This document shows positions 1 through 13,325 of a stretch of DNA of 64,000 nt, piece after piece (the first letter of the stretch is position 1; each line of letters starts with the position of its first letter). The stretch comes from Monomorium pharaonis (taxonomy: Eukaryota > Arthropoda > Insecta > Hymenoptera > Formicidae), in the NCBI RefSeq assembly GCF_013373865.1, contig NC_050467.1, positions 25,256,996 to 25,320,995 on the forward strand, given 5' to 3'. A program made the translations under genes and the position numbers. The notes beneath the pieces are model-generated. The model was not told the origin of the DNA. It worked only from the letters and a program-made list of their open reading frames with translations, and did not search any database.

Positions 1-1197
1 AACAATTTGGTCGCTCAGATGGTATCTCGGCGCGAAGCGAGGCCGCTGGACCGAGGGTATCTCGAAACCTTAAGCCCGTACTCACACATCGGAGACTCAG
101 ACCGGTATTACCGCAATCCAAACGTATTATTCGTCCCCGTAGCGCGAACAAATACCCGTTGAAACGTATCATTTATACATTATCATCGTACAAGATATTG
201 ATAAGAATTACGCGTTGCGTTATATAATTCAATTTCATTAATTAACAACTTGCATTCTAATACAAAGTCACAGTGAAGAAAATGCTACGTTAACTTCAAG
301 TTGATATTTGTTCGTGCAGGTAAGGGGTGACTTCTCGGTAATTTCGAGGCGCGGAATTACGCCGCCGAGAGGTTCCCACATCCTAGCGCGAATATTATCG
401 AGCGCGCATAATCCTCCGTATCCGGCTACTCTGCCATTCGTCGATCTTTAACCCTTCCGTTAAACGCGCGCATTCTCGGAGAATTTCCCCTTTTGCGATC
501 TCGCGAAAGCGACGCGAGCGAGATACGGGGGAGATGCATTCGTGCATAAGCGCAGTTCGACGAGGGTCGCAGGGAGGGAATGAGAAAGAGTGAAGAGGAA
601 AGAAGATTTCAGCCGTAGGTGGAGGCGCGCACCTACTTCCACCGGCGTGCATCTCAACGCCGATAGGCCGAGAGCTCTCTTTGCACGCTTATTACCCTAA
701 TATCAGTACTTAACACACTGTTGCCCGCACATATTCGTCGTTTATTTGCCGTGGCAACGACCGGGTGTCCCGTTTTACCTGACGATGACTCTACCGCGAC
801 GTCAGACATGGATGCAAACTCGGCTATCTCTCCTCTTCCTCTTTTTTGCTTTTCTGCGCTGCGATCCAAATGGATGATCCTAACGTAATTACAAGTCTGA
901 TAAATTAACATAATGACAAACAGTGTGCAGCAAAGTAGAAATGCTCGAACAACACGGCGTGGTAGGAAATCTTCGGAAGTTTGTACACGCGATATATCGT
1001 TAATGATCGAGCGAACATTTACATTTGATGTTTGTAATTATTTGTTAAGGAGACGCGGAAATTACACGAATATGTCGGGTAATGCCGGATCCGAATTGAC
1101 GATCGCGATTCGAAAGAAATTCGAATTCCACGGAACGATCTTATCCGCGGTCGAAGAACGGGAATTATCATAACGTTACTGCCAATTTCAAGTGAGA

Positions 1198-1350
1198 CGG
1201 TCGAGACGGGAGACGAAGAGAAAAGAAAGAGCAGAGCCAGATCGGAATGAGAAAGACCGAGAGAAAGAGCAGAGGAGATCGGGAGAAAGAAAGAGGAAGA
1301 CAAAAGGAGGAAAGAGAAGGTGCACGAGAGGAAGAAACGAGACAAGGACC
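1198..1350 (+). repeat. polypurine tract
   Basis: About 150 bp of almost pure A/G (GAGA, AAAGAG, GGAGA units) interrupted by rare C/T. It is imperfect rather than a clean microsatellite. Confidence 0.7.
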
Positions 1351-4300
1351 GCGTCGAACGTTTCGCTCTAGGCACCCGGTATATAGATCGGCCGTAGCTG
1401 GCCCAATGGCGTGGCGTTCTCGGCAGATAATTATCACTAACCATCAGCTATTTGCGAGGAATGGCTGATAATTGCTACGTTGTTGAGCCTCTGCCGAGCG
1501 ATAACCTGCCTAGGACTCCTTTTAGACGAGCAGCTCTCTCGCGCAGTCACTACAACCTCCGGGGCCCTAAGGCCCCACGGAATCCTCTCATGGCCTTTTA
1601 TTTTACTTTCCTCTCTTCTCTTTTCGTTCTTCTGCTCGCGCGCAGGACTTTACTTCGCGTGGCGTTTTGGCTCGGTTGCAAGCCGAAACGTCCAGGATAT
1701 ACTGACGTTCTCGCAACGTTATTTCTATCAAATTTCTAAAATAAAACAATTTTTTATTTTTTAAATTAAATTGGAATTTTCACAAAGCGGAAATGGATAC
1801 CATTTTGTTCCTACCAATGTAGATTAATTTTAATCTCGGTTTATTTGATCTTTTTTCTAATTTTTAGGAATAGTGAGGGAAAAAGATATGCAGTAAATTA
1901 AACTTTTTCTTCTCTAGTATCAGCTTTATTTTTTAAAACAAATTTTATTAAAAAGAAAACATAATTGTATTAATTAAGATATTTTCTCTGTGAATTTACG
2001 CTTGACTGCGATTTCAGCTCTATATATCTTGATCAAAGTCGCGAATAAAGATAAAGCGCTCAGCTTAGCATCTTGTAGATTCTTGCGTTTTTCGGGTGGC
2101 ACGCGATTCCGATTTATCGCGTCGCGGCCGAGCGGATCTCGCGTTTAATATCGTACACCGTAAATCTCGACGGCCGTAAAACGCGCGTATAATTGTTCGG
2201 TCAGGGGGAAGAAGGGGGAGAGCGAGGAAGGGAAAAAAGGAAGGAAGGAAATCGACTCGCGTCCCACCTCGCGGAAAGCGTTGTCGCGGCATTAACGCGC
2301 GTGTATACGTACATACCACCGGTCTGCGATTCCCTCTCGCCGGTTAGATAACTCTCTTATTGCCCTGTAAATCGTAATGTTACACCGGCAATTTAATAAG
2401 CCGTGCGCGTTCACTTATCCCCGCTGACGAGTCCGGGCGCACATAATAATGTTAATGGCGGCGAGTATATCTTCTAGGACAGCGAGAGGAAGCTCGTTCG
2501 TATACGTGCGCGCGTGTGCGTGTGCGTGTGCGCCTACTACCTACATTTACAGCCGTACACGCGAGATAATACGTGTAATCCTTTGAGGAAATCAGGCACG
2601 TGAATATTTCCATCGGCCGATCTGTTTATTCGCGGACGGCAATATCGCAACGTCGCCGTAATAATGGTGTCGCATCCGCAAATACGTCGTCATCGATAAA
2701 ACACGGTTGACAGATATACTCGATCTCCGCGACAGATTCACTTCCGACTGGGAAGGGGGGAGATATCTTTGATTCGACGGATCCAGCGGAAAATTGCACG
2801 GCGAGGGAGGATTAATGGAAGCCGAGATAAGAGATGACATAATTCGTCGCTGCGAGCTCCGCGCTCAGGGTCCGAAATGGATTCATCCGCCTACTACGTG
2901 ATGTAGAACAACTCCTCTCCCCGTTGAAGCGCCTCGCAGGCTAGACTTTTAGCCTCGACGCGATTCTAAACCAGTTCGGAATCCGTGCCTCGGCGAAATC
3001 GCGCCTCCTCGAGGCTCCTCACGGCGATACACGATCGCATCCGATCGATTAAGCTGCCCCGTCGCTGCCCCACGAAAGAGGCAGTAACTTAACGTACACA
3101 CGCGTGCACACGTACACCGACATAAATTACCAACGGGAATCTCAAATGTTAGCGGGTTCGCGAACTCCCTCGGCGAGGCTGCTCGTGCAGACAATCGTTT
3201 AGGAGGTGATAGGCGCAACGCAAAAATTCACCCTCTCTTCCCCGCCAATAACGTGTAACGTGGCTGTTTGCATTCCTGTCAGCACTACGCGGTATACGCC
3301 TGTATATGCGATAACCTGTGCGAGAGTGGCAAGCACCAACACGCATACGGACGGCGCACGTTAGGAAGAACGGTCGAGTTCGCGCGGCGAGATGAAGCGC
3401 CGCGTTGCATCCAGCAGCGAGAACGAAAACGGCGCTCTTCTCGGCTCCTCTCTCTGCGGCGACGAGGAGGAGAGGGACGAGCGGAGAAACGAGGGCCGGG
3501 CGGGGGAGTGCAGAAGGAATAAGGTGTAATCAGTTTAATGAATAGTCGCCCCGCGTAATTACGGTGAGACCTGTAGCCACGGATTCACGTACGTACTCTC
3601 ATACGAAAGCGGACACATTGATGCGCCTGGATTCAGAAGTTGAGGAAAAGACAAAGACAGATGGATGGACAAATACAGGGAAAAAGAATTGATATCGCGT
3701 ATAGCTCGCCGAGAAGCGAAACAAAATTGAAAAATTTCTGGATTGAGGTCAAATCTCAAGGTGTAAGTTAAGGCAAGATTAAAAATTAAATTACGATCTT
3801 AAATAAAAAAAATTAATTAAATAAATAAATACGTGAATTCTAAACAATAAATTATCTTACACAGCTTAAAAATTTTAGATTTATCACAATGGTTTTGATG
3901 AGAAATTTTCAAAGTTGCTTGAACATCGGTTAAGTGATCAGATCGATTCCATTTGAACTCTCGATCACGTTACGGAGAACGTAGTTTCTAGTCGTTGAGC
4001 CGGGTGCACGAGTTTTTACAGCAGTTCGTAACCTGTCTGTGCGAGCACTCGATCGTCAGTAGGTAGTCCTTGGATCATGTGAACTTGCCAGCGATCGGTT
4101 AACGAATCGATCGAAGGAACTCGATGTGGATGATTCGGAGAACCAGCAAAATTCCCCCGTATGATTACCGTTTTGAATGAATTTGTTGCATATTGGATGA
4201 TAAAAACGGCTTCGACTTAAATCTTGGAAATAATACACTATACTTTCGAGAGAGCTTTATGATTTTTAAATATTCAATATTGAAGATTTTAAAGTTTAAA

Positions 4301-6040
4301 GCGACGATTATTTAGAATATAAAAGAAATGCAGGTAGACATGTGAAAAAAAACTGATCATCGTCTACGTAAGACATTCGCACAGCAAGATACGATACATC
4401 CATCAATCGCTCGAATGATTGACCCCTTGATGATTATCCGAGGGTACTCTCACGGGACTGGAAACGGTTCGATACGTCGATCTCGTACCTGAGAACTGTC
4501 TCGATCCGGAAGACACAGTTTGCGCGCCGTATATAAGTGTCCTGCGATTTTCTACGTTTGATTTGCGCCACGACGAGAGAATCGTAGAATCGAGAAGTCG
4601 AGGAACGGAATTACACGATTTGCCGCACGATTCCCTCATCCGCGTGCGAGGGATATACCATCGATAGGTCGCCGGTCGAGAGACCATCGAGGTCGCCAGC
4701 CCGTGGCATAAAAGCCGTGGAAGAAGAAGCATGGGCCCCGTGAGGTACCGCCGCGCGTAACGTCTAATAACCGAGTATCATCTTGGTAAGGAGGAAGGGG
4801 AGGATTTCTACGATTCGAGATCTCGATCCGTGGATCTGTCTAATGTGGGCCAACCACGCGAACCTATCATAACCTGGGCCAACCTCGGCCCGGCATAACC
4901 ACATGTTTGCCCAGATAACCTCCTCGCGACTCTCCTTCTCTCCTGTTCTTTCTCTTTCTCTCTCTCTCCCCCTCTTCTTGCTTTCCTTCATTACCTCGCC
5001 GCTTCTTCCCAGTGCTATCTTACCACCCTGGATTTCCTCCCGGAATTTGCATTTCTACGAGTGCCGCTTCTGTTCCCGCAACGGTAATGCCAGCTGTATT
5101 CAATGACGGCGAATTACCTCGCACAAAAAATCTGGAAACAATGCTGATTGCGTCGCTGACGGAAGTGTTCTTTCACCGAGCGAGCGATCGAACTGGTAAT
5201 CCGTATTTCGATATTGTTACTTTGAAACACCTGTAACGCCAAGTGCAACAAGTACACTTTAATCATTGAGACATTGTATTATTCAGATTGAATAAAGTAT
5301 TTTTAAAATTCCAGAAAAAATTTCTCACATTTTTATTATTAATGTAATCAATAAAATGATACATTTTTTATTGTGAAAAAATGAAACGCACCAGAATAAA
5401 GCACGAGAGGAACATCTGATATGGAAAACCACGAAATATTATAAATTTTATAAATCTCTTGATACTCTTCACATAATTATGAGAGTAAGGAAACGCGCTG
5501 ATGGGACAATCGATGGCAGAAAAGTCAGTGACGTCCGAAGATACGGAGACCAGTCGACCTGATCCAGTTAATTTAATCTACGTCAAACCGGCGAAGAAAT
5601 AAAGCCGCGCATAGTTTTGCACCACGTGTCATCCAGTCGAGACGAAGAGCTCTCGGTACCCTCGTCGGCCATCTGGTTTCGTGGGGAACGAAACGCTGAG
5701 AAAATACAATATCTTCGCGGAGGGATCGGTCCAATCAAGGAGTGCTCCCTCGGAGCCGAGTCCAGGGCCGAGGGATAATTCTTGCGGTGCGCAAGCGTTG
5801 ATCGTGCAAGCGCGATTCTTCACCTCGGACACGCTACATCGGTGTTGTGATCGGTGTGCGTAACACACGCGTCCGCATCGGGCACGCCTGCGTCTCTCCT
5901 TGTACCCACACCCGGCTGGTGCACACCCCCGACAATAATGTAAACAAAATGGTACCACTATTTCATTGGTAACCCGACACCCCTGCACTGAACCCACACA
6001 CATCGCCTTCACCGTCGCCCCTTCTATTTCTGCATTCTTT

Positions 6041-6095
6041 CTTCCTCTTCTTCCTCTTTCTTCTTCTTCTTCTTTTGCGTCTTCTTCATCTCTGC
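6041..6095. repeat. imperfect (CTT)n tract
   Basis: Runs of CTT/TTC with scattered CCT interruptions. Confidence 0.75.
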
Positions 6096-6984
6096 CTCGT
6101 GCTCTTCAGTCATGTTACTTTATTCTACCCTGTACTCTTTAGAAGAATTTTTCAACTTAACGCTATGAAAATATTTATTTTAAAGTTAAATTATGTTTTG
6201 ACTCAGAAAATATCTTGTCTGAGATATTTCATAAATATTTCTCGAATTATTCATCGATTTTCCGAGAAATTCTTTTAATTGCGCCAATAATACCTGTTTC
6301 TCTTGACTTAACGTGCGCGCGCTTATTCCGCAATAAGTCGAATTCGCGACCGGATTGACCTCTCGAGGCTACTCCTCATTCTGGGATCTCATGGTGTTTG
6401 ATCCCACTTTCCGCGAACGTTCAAGTCGAATGACAGAAATGACAGTGGTTGTTAGACCAGGTAAGGACTCCGGGTGAAACGACAAATGCCGTAACGTTCA
6501 TTCGCTCAATTACCAATGCATCTTCGATGGGAACTTGTTAGAATACTAGACTAGCCGGTGCAATCACGCTTGGCCGCGATGATACAGGCGAGAAATTGCA
6601 TACTTCTTTCTTAGCATGCATCTTCGATTACACTGACCGTTTCAGTCGTTAAGTTTTTACTCGCATACAGATCTGATACATGGATAAAATAATTGGCTTT
6701 GATGAATTCAGGACTTTTCAAGTTTTCGTAACTTTTTTAAATAAATTTCAATATTGGAATAAACCCGTCGCGACAGCCATCAACGTGCAGACATATTAGC
6801 GAATTGGCACTTAACAACGTGCGACAAAATAATCGCGCGTAGCTGGTGATAATTAGGCGATTAATTTTCAAGAAAGACGAACGTCTCAATGTACGTCGGC
6901 CCGACGATCATACGTTCGCTCGTCTTACACGCTTAATTTGTGAATGGCGCGCGACTCGTTTAATCAGTAACGTGTTTGGCCGTT

Positions 6985-7005
6985 CGATCGATCGATCGAT
7001 CGATC
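6985..7005. repeat. (CGAT)n tract
   Basis: Five consecutive CGAT units, self-complementary. Confidence 0.85.
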
Positions 7006-8854
7006 ACGAACGAAGAAGGCACAGGAACTGACTCGACGTCGTATAACGAGAGAAACCGGGGACTCTCGACGTAAGAAAATGTAGCAGAAGGAGATCCAGA
7101 AAATTGGCCGCTCGATAGCGACGATCGATCGGCAGACTTCGCCGCGGTCGCTTAATTCAACTTTAATTTGGATTTTACGAGCGTCGTTACCTGGTTGGCT
7201 CGGTGGTCCTATCGATTCTTCACCTGGTCCTGGCCGGTGAATTTATTTATTTATTTTGTGGCATACATCCGCGAAAAAGGATCGTGTCGCTCGCGTGTTA
7301 TTCAAATGCAAACAACGCCCCGAAAGATATCGGCCCAACCAGGTGACTTATTAGCGCTACGGATCGCAGATCTTTTGTCGAGAAAGTCTCGAGATATCGA
7401 ATGACTTTCGTCCGAAAGATTTTGTCGGAATGCGATCTATGTATCGGCTCGATCGAGACGGAAAAATATTACGCAACGTGCACGCGGTTCTTATGAGTTG
7501 AATATATACCGTACAAGATTTTGCATTTTCTGCCTTGTGTTATCTTAGTATTTTCATTATTTATTATTTTCTATTTTCTCTCTGAAAAGAGTCAGGCTCG
7601 GCGACAGGTTTGGTTGCGAATTTCGGTGTTTACTTCCAACCGCATTCCGCGCATCTCGCTTGACCGATACAATACAATTACGATGCTGATGCCGGGACAC
7701 GAGGTTTCGCGCAGGCGGAAAAGAAAAATTCGAGACGCTGGCTGGCCCGCGCCTGGACGGGCACCGCGACACGCGTGGAACATTTGTCAGACACTTTAGG
7801 ACCTGTCGGGCCATTGTTTTCCCATCGATTCCGGCTTGGAAAGCACGGCTTTAACCGGTGTTTTACACGCTCGGTTCCTGGAACCGGATCCTCCATCTGG
7901 GATCCCAGGCTTGTGGCATCCGAGTCATGGGCCCGACGGGCTCAGGAGGAAGAGAGAGGGTACGGGCGCGCGAGACGAGTGACGGAGCGAGAGGGGCGTA
8001 GCGGGGGCAGGTATACATGCCCCGGGACTCCGGGCCCATTTTGCCTGTCAGGCCCAATTCCGTTTGGGTCCAGGAACCTTGGAGCGCTCTCTGTTCAGCG
8101 CTGCAGTTTATGGCCGTCATTACCTCGATCGGCCTCGAGTTGAATTAAACGATTTGTTCGTGTGCACGTTCTACTTTATTGGCTGACGTCTCCTACGTGA
8201 TACTTAATGTTACGTCGGTCTGACGCGGCGCGATGTAAAATTTGGTTTCGTCTCTCCGCTAAAACGTTCAGTCGCGATAATCTCGCGCGGACAGACGGTA
8301 ATTACGAAGCGTGATTATCGTAGGATCTTGAAACAACGATTTACTTTTTATGTTAAAGTACATTGCACTTGTCAATGATTTTAATTCTATACGTTATATA
8401 CTTTCTAAGACGTAAGAAGTTATTAGTTTATAAGTTAGTATACAAATAAGAAAAAATATATAAAAGACAGAAATCATTATAAAATTTATATTGAACGTTG
8501 TTTTGCTTGTGCAATGATTTTCTATTTTTATTTTATTGTTGCTAGTCGTTATTATTTCTCTTCTATTATACCCGTAAAATAATAGGCGAATCAGTAAGAT
8601 TTAATAGGTCGAAGGTGGTTGAGCAGAAATGAGATACAGGGCTCTTCAATTGTTCGGGCATCAAGCACTTCCTGCAGAAGGTAGAAGGCCTGCGTGTCCG
8701 AACTTCTTCATTCTGTGGCCTGCGCGACCACTTATCTTCCCTAATTTACGTAGCTTGTTTCGTTCAGCGGTGCTGAACGACGTTTCGTGTCGTTAAACAC
8801 CTCCTGCGCCAAATTTGAATGACAATATATCCGTCCACGTCGTTTGTATAGATT

Positions 8855-8880
8855 ACTCTCTCTCTCTCTCTCTTTCTCTC
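8855..8880. repeat. (CT)n microsatellite
   Basis: CT repeats with one TTT interruption near the end. Confidence 0.85.
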
Positions 8881-9158
8881 CTCGTACCACCGCATACAAG
8901 ACTCGCCCTAATTGTAATTAATCGTCTCGCAACCTTATCTTCGCAGTTTAGTTCAGTCGGATCGACCTGAATTCGCCGAAGCTATAAATTCTCATTGTAA
9001 TGCCCCGCCGTTTTGCCCCGCGTACGTATTTTCGCCTTACCACGACAATGCGTACGGCGTACCATAAGTACCTCGTTAACGCGCTCATTGACATACATTA
9101 ATTATAGCGTACGCGCGCCGTCCACAAATTTGCATACACGATCGTTTTGCGCGATACT

Positions 9159-9171
9159 CCCCCCCCCCCCC
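9159..9171. repeat. poly-C run
   Basis: A run of 13 C, a likely sequencing or length-variation hotspot. Confidence 0.9.
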
Positions 9172-10301
9172 GCGATATATACCGTCCCTCTCATATCGTC
9201 ATATTCGTTCCAAGTACCATACTAATTCGCCGTTCCTCATGATATAAAACTAAGTTCGCGTCACCTGCAGCACGAACGTGCAGGTAAAACTCGTCGTGGT
9301 CACGCGATTGCAGCCCGCAGTTACGTCGTCTTGCGCGATCCAATTGGTGTCATCTGCGGCTCGCGTAGTAAATGAAAACGTCGTTCCGCTAACTTTTCCG
9401 ACGGCCGTCCGTCTCGCGACGAGCTATGTTACCCACGCCCGGTTGAGTACCGGTTTTCGACGAAGCGCAAGGAAGAGGAAGACTCATCCTGTTCCCTCAT
9501 TTGCGACTCGCCGTTGCGTTTCTTTCCCGCTGCTTCTTCGCTTCAATTTTGCCTTCTCACTTTTTCTCCCTTTCTCTCTGTCTTTTTATGTCTCGCGGAA
9601 CGAATTTGCATCCGTTTCGCCCATCTGACCGTCCCGACGAAAAGACGTTCGATTTTGACAGTCGCAACATTGCAGCACGCATCGCGGATCCGTCTCGTTA
9701 TCCGTCTCGTTCACGATTGACAAGACAAATTGCGGACTGGAACTGCAAACGAGTTGTAAGTGCCAGAAATATAATTCGTACTGTTCGTGTCTTTTTTTTC
9801 CTTCGTGCAAACGGACGATACATTGTTGAATTTACGCGAAACGAAGTCGCAAGGTAGAACCTGAGTGCAGCGAAAGTCGAATAACAAAAACCGTACGGGA
9901 CGATTTTTCTTTCATTTTCGTATTTACGGTAATCCCGTGTTTAATATTGCAAAAAATAAAATTCTGACCATCGCCAGAATTTCTTAATGCCAAATTGATC
10001 GTAACTTTTAACAACTTATTCAGACGTTTTATCGTCGCCTACTCGCCTATTCACGCGAATACCTACCTTATTTTCCCTTAGACCGTTCGGCTAACATTCC
10101 AATGCGACACCCGAGATGAAAACGTTCGCGATCGCTCTCTGCGAGCTGTCCGACATCGGTATCTGTTAGCGGATACTGGTACCCGCGCATCGTCGAGTAC
10201 CGGTGATGATGAATGAGAGGTAAGAAGGAGGCACCGAACGAGGAGAAGCTCTCGCTCCGTCCTCGGGGAGATCATCCATCTCGCTCTAACCGCCGCCATC
10301 T

Positions 10302-10355
10302 TCCCTCTCCTTCTCCTCCTTCTCCTCCTTCTCCTCCTTCCTCCCTTTCTCTCCT
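10302..10355. repeat. (CTCCTT)n tract
   Basis: TCTCCTCCT-type units repeated about every nine bases, with all-pyrimidine sequence on the plus strand. Confidence 0.75.
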
Positions 10356-11739
10356 TCACGCCGGAGGAAGTAACAGTATCCAAGTGGATGGATTCCATGC
10401 GAGGTGTGCGGAGACCGTGTGGATTGTGTGCAGAATGAACGCAAACTGTGAGGGTAATTTGCAACACCGGCAATTTACATAATTAGCAGTTCTGAACCCT
10501 CGGACGTTCCCCTACCCCTTCCGAGTTCTGTCTCCCACCTTCCCCGTTCCCGCCACCTCCGCCTCCTTCGCTGCTGTCTGCCTCCTTCTTCCCTTCCCCT
10601 CCCTTCGACCACCACTCTCCTCACCTGGCCGCGGGCCTTACGTGGTGCGCTCTTCGCCCAACAAACCGACACGTCTCTGTTTTACCCCTCGCACATTGGC
10701 GTAGGCGTTGCCTCATCGGAGAGGTAAACGAGGTATCAATTGCGACTTCGTAGATACGCCTAAATCGTTCCGGCTCACGACCGTGAGACTCGTAGAACTC
10801 TCGCAACTCATCCCATCCTGTAAAGAGAATTGAGAGGAGTCATGTAAAACTCTCTTACACGTCCAAAAACAACGGGATTTAATACATCTTAATCAAAGCC
10901 AGGAAGGAGAGAAATGACGCGAGCGAGGGATGAAGGAAGAGCGAAACGACACGGTTTATTTCACACGAAGGAACGAGAGATTTCGCGTTTCCCTCTTTCT
11001 TCATTTTTTTTTTTTAATAATCGATCGTAAAATACGGTAACCTGATATCGCGTTCGAGAAGGAGGGGGAGGAAAGCCTTCCGTCCGTCGTTGGGACTCGC
11101 GTCGTTTGGCGCTAAGTTGACGCGTGACCCCGCGGCGAGCAACAATTTGTGCATGCAAACAACTCAACTTCTCTTGCAAGAATGCGGCGTATCCTCCCCT
11201 CGTGCACTTACACTCGCGCCCCGTAACGCGCGCATGTAATCCGGCCGCTCTTATCTACCGGCACGCTCGTAACACAGCGAAACTAATCCCGCGGGACTTA
11301 ATGAAACGTATTATTTTAACTCATTTACCGGCACGCGAAATACGATAAGGCGTACCGGCGCGCGCGTACCGGCGGCCGCGTGCCGATAGGGCGCACAGGG
11401 CGCACGATATAATTTTTAATCGTGCCGTTATCGCAATACCGCCGCGTTCGGGGGCGCGCGATTAAGATCGTCTCGAGAGAGAGAGAAAGAGGCAGCGGCA
11501 TTCCAAATATATACCAAGCGACAACTTTATCGCAGCCGATCTAACACAATCTCATGCGTATAGCGCCTCGCGTCCGATCAAGTTTCCGCGCGAATATCGC
11601 CTCGTGTCGTAAAGCGTTCCCGCGCGGAAATCCCTTCCTATCGGACGTTTTAAAACGCGTGTAATATCGCGGGAGCGGCGCTCGCGCGTTTAACGAGCAC
11701 GTCGAAAAATCGGTATTCTATTTGCGTTTAATCGACATG

Positions 11740-12180
11740 TTGTAATTAACGGATAAACGATCGGCGCGATAATGAAGCCGCTTCGTCCGGGAAAATCTCG
11801 GCGGGTGCGAGGATCAGGAAAAAAAAAAAACGCGCCCCGGCGAACAATAAGATCTATTAATCATCGATCGATCGGTCGGCCCGATCGATCGCACGCCTTC
11901 AGGACGCGATTACCGTGTCCCGTGAGCTATTTAATTAACGAGCCTCTCGGTCAACATTCCAATTAATGCGCGTCATTAGCACTCGTACGATTTCTCGTAT
12001 CCGCGGCGATTGCCGCGCTGATTAATTTGGCCGCTTAATTGATCGATCGATAAGCGGGCGCGCGACGTGGAAATCACTCCGGTGATCTTGGCGATCGCCG
12101 GCTCCTATTCCGGTCCATCGAACGAGTCCCTCGTCGAATATGCAATGAGACAATTAATGATTAATAGCCGCGGGAACATG
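11740..12180. promoter_or_regulatory. homeodomain core-site cluster, candidate enhancer in the 3' flank
   Basis: About eight TTAAT/ATTAA cores, several as full TTAATTA or ATTAATTA-like sites, occur in 440 bp of otherwise CpG-rich, non-repetitive DNA (near 11742, 11853, 11930, 11961, 12020, 12034, 12152 and 12160). GATCGATCGAT runs lie beside some of them. It lies about 6 kb past the ems stop. The enhancer role is inferred only from motif density. Confidence 0.3.
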
Positions 12181-13297
12181 GTGATTTGGAAGGAATTCGC
12201 AATGGAGATGTCGGGAATAAATTAGCACGACGTACTTCGTTAAAACTTCATTAAGCGTGTCACGCTGAAACGGCGTGAGGGGAATGTCTCTCTTCTGCAT
12301 TTATTCATTTATTAAATAATTGTACTGAGAAAGCTATCTGTAGCCAGAACTTTTCAAAACCGTGCCATTTTGTTTGAAGAGTTAAGGTTCAATTATTTAT
12401 TTCTCAACAACGGCGATTAAAAAGGTGCTTCTATATAAAAAATTCATTGGGAACCTTTATTTTATGTTTTGTTGTCTTCATCGTGATGATTTATATTTTA
12501 CATGCAGTTTACTCTCTGTCCTTTTTTTTCCTTGTGAAATCTTACTTCGTTCCACATGTTCGCTGCGAACCCGTACATATAACTGTATTTATAGCTGCGC
12601 GTATTTTCAATTTACAAATTCATTAGCATGAACCGATTAATATGTCGATAATGGTCTACAAGTCGCGTTACCACCGCGCTATTAATTTTCATTGAGTAAA
12701 TTATGAATTCCGCTTTACAACACTACGTGTGTCGATGTCATAAAATTTAAATGCATCAGGACGGATAATGAGAAAAATTCTGAAATTGAGTCTCTTAAAA
12801 TTCTCAACCCACGCAACCTCCCCTCTTCACGCATTTTGCATAAATTTTCCCTTCAACGGAAACGTTGAGAAGCCTCGACCACGCGGCGTTTCTATCGAGG
12901 AAAAATCAATGGCAAATTAAAATTAAAAAAAATTTGCGAATAAAAACGCCGATTCTCATTCTCCGCTGGCCGCAAAAACTTTCTGGGGAGGGGTATCTCC
13001 TCGCATCGATGAAGATAATAAGGGCGAATGTGATAGCGAATCTCCGACATCTACGATCTACCGACATCGGCCGCGTCCGCACATCCGTTGTTCCGGGCAC
13101 GAAAGGAGAGGTCCGCCGTGTTTAATTACGGGGGAAACGGAGAGAAAGAGAGAAAAGGAAAAAGAAAGAGTGGGTTCCATGTCCGACGTAGTAAATTATT
13201 CCTTTTGTAAGCGGCGATTATAAAGCGATTATCGACAAGGATCGCTCCCGCATATGGATTCGACGCGGCGCGACGGTTTCTCCACGTCAAAACTCCG

Positions 13298-13325
13298 CAT
13301 CGTCATCGTCGTCGTCGTCGTCGAC
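13298..13325. repeat. (GTC)n trinucleotide tract
   Basis: ATC/GTC repeats; no coding frame is supported across it. Confidence 0.8.

Noticed and set aside
1168..1468. Overlapping open frames of 73-141 codons on both strands.
   Set aside because: They are produced by the polypurine tract, which lacks stop codons, and encode only Glu/Arg/Lys- or Ser/Leu/Phe-biased sequence.
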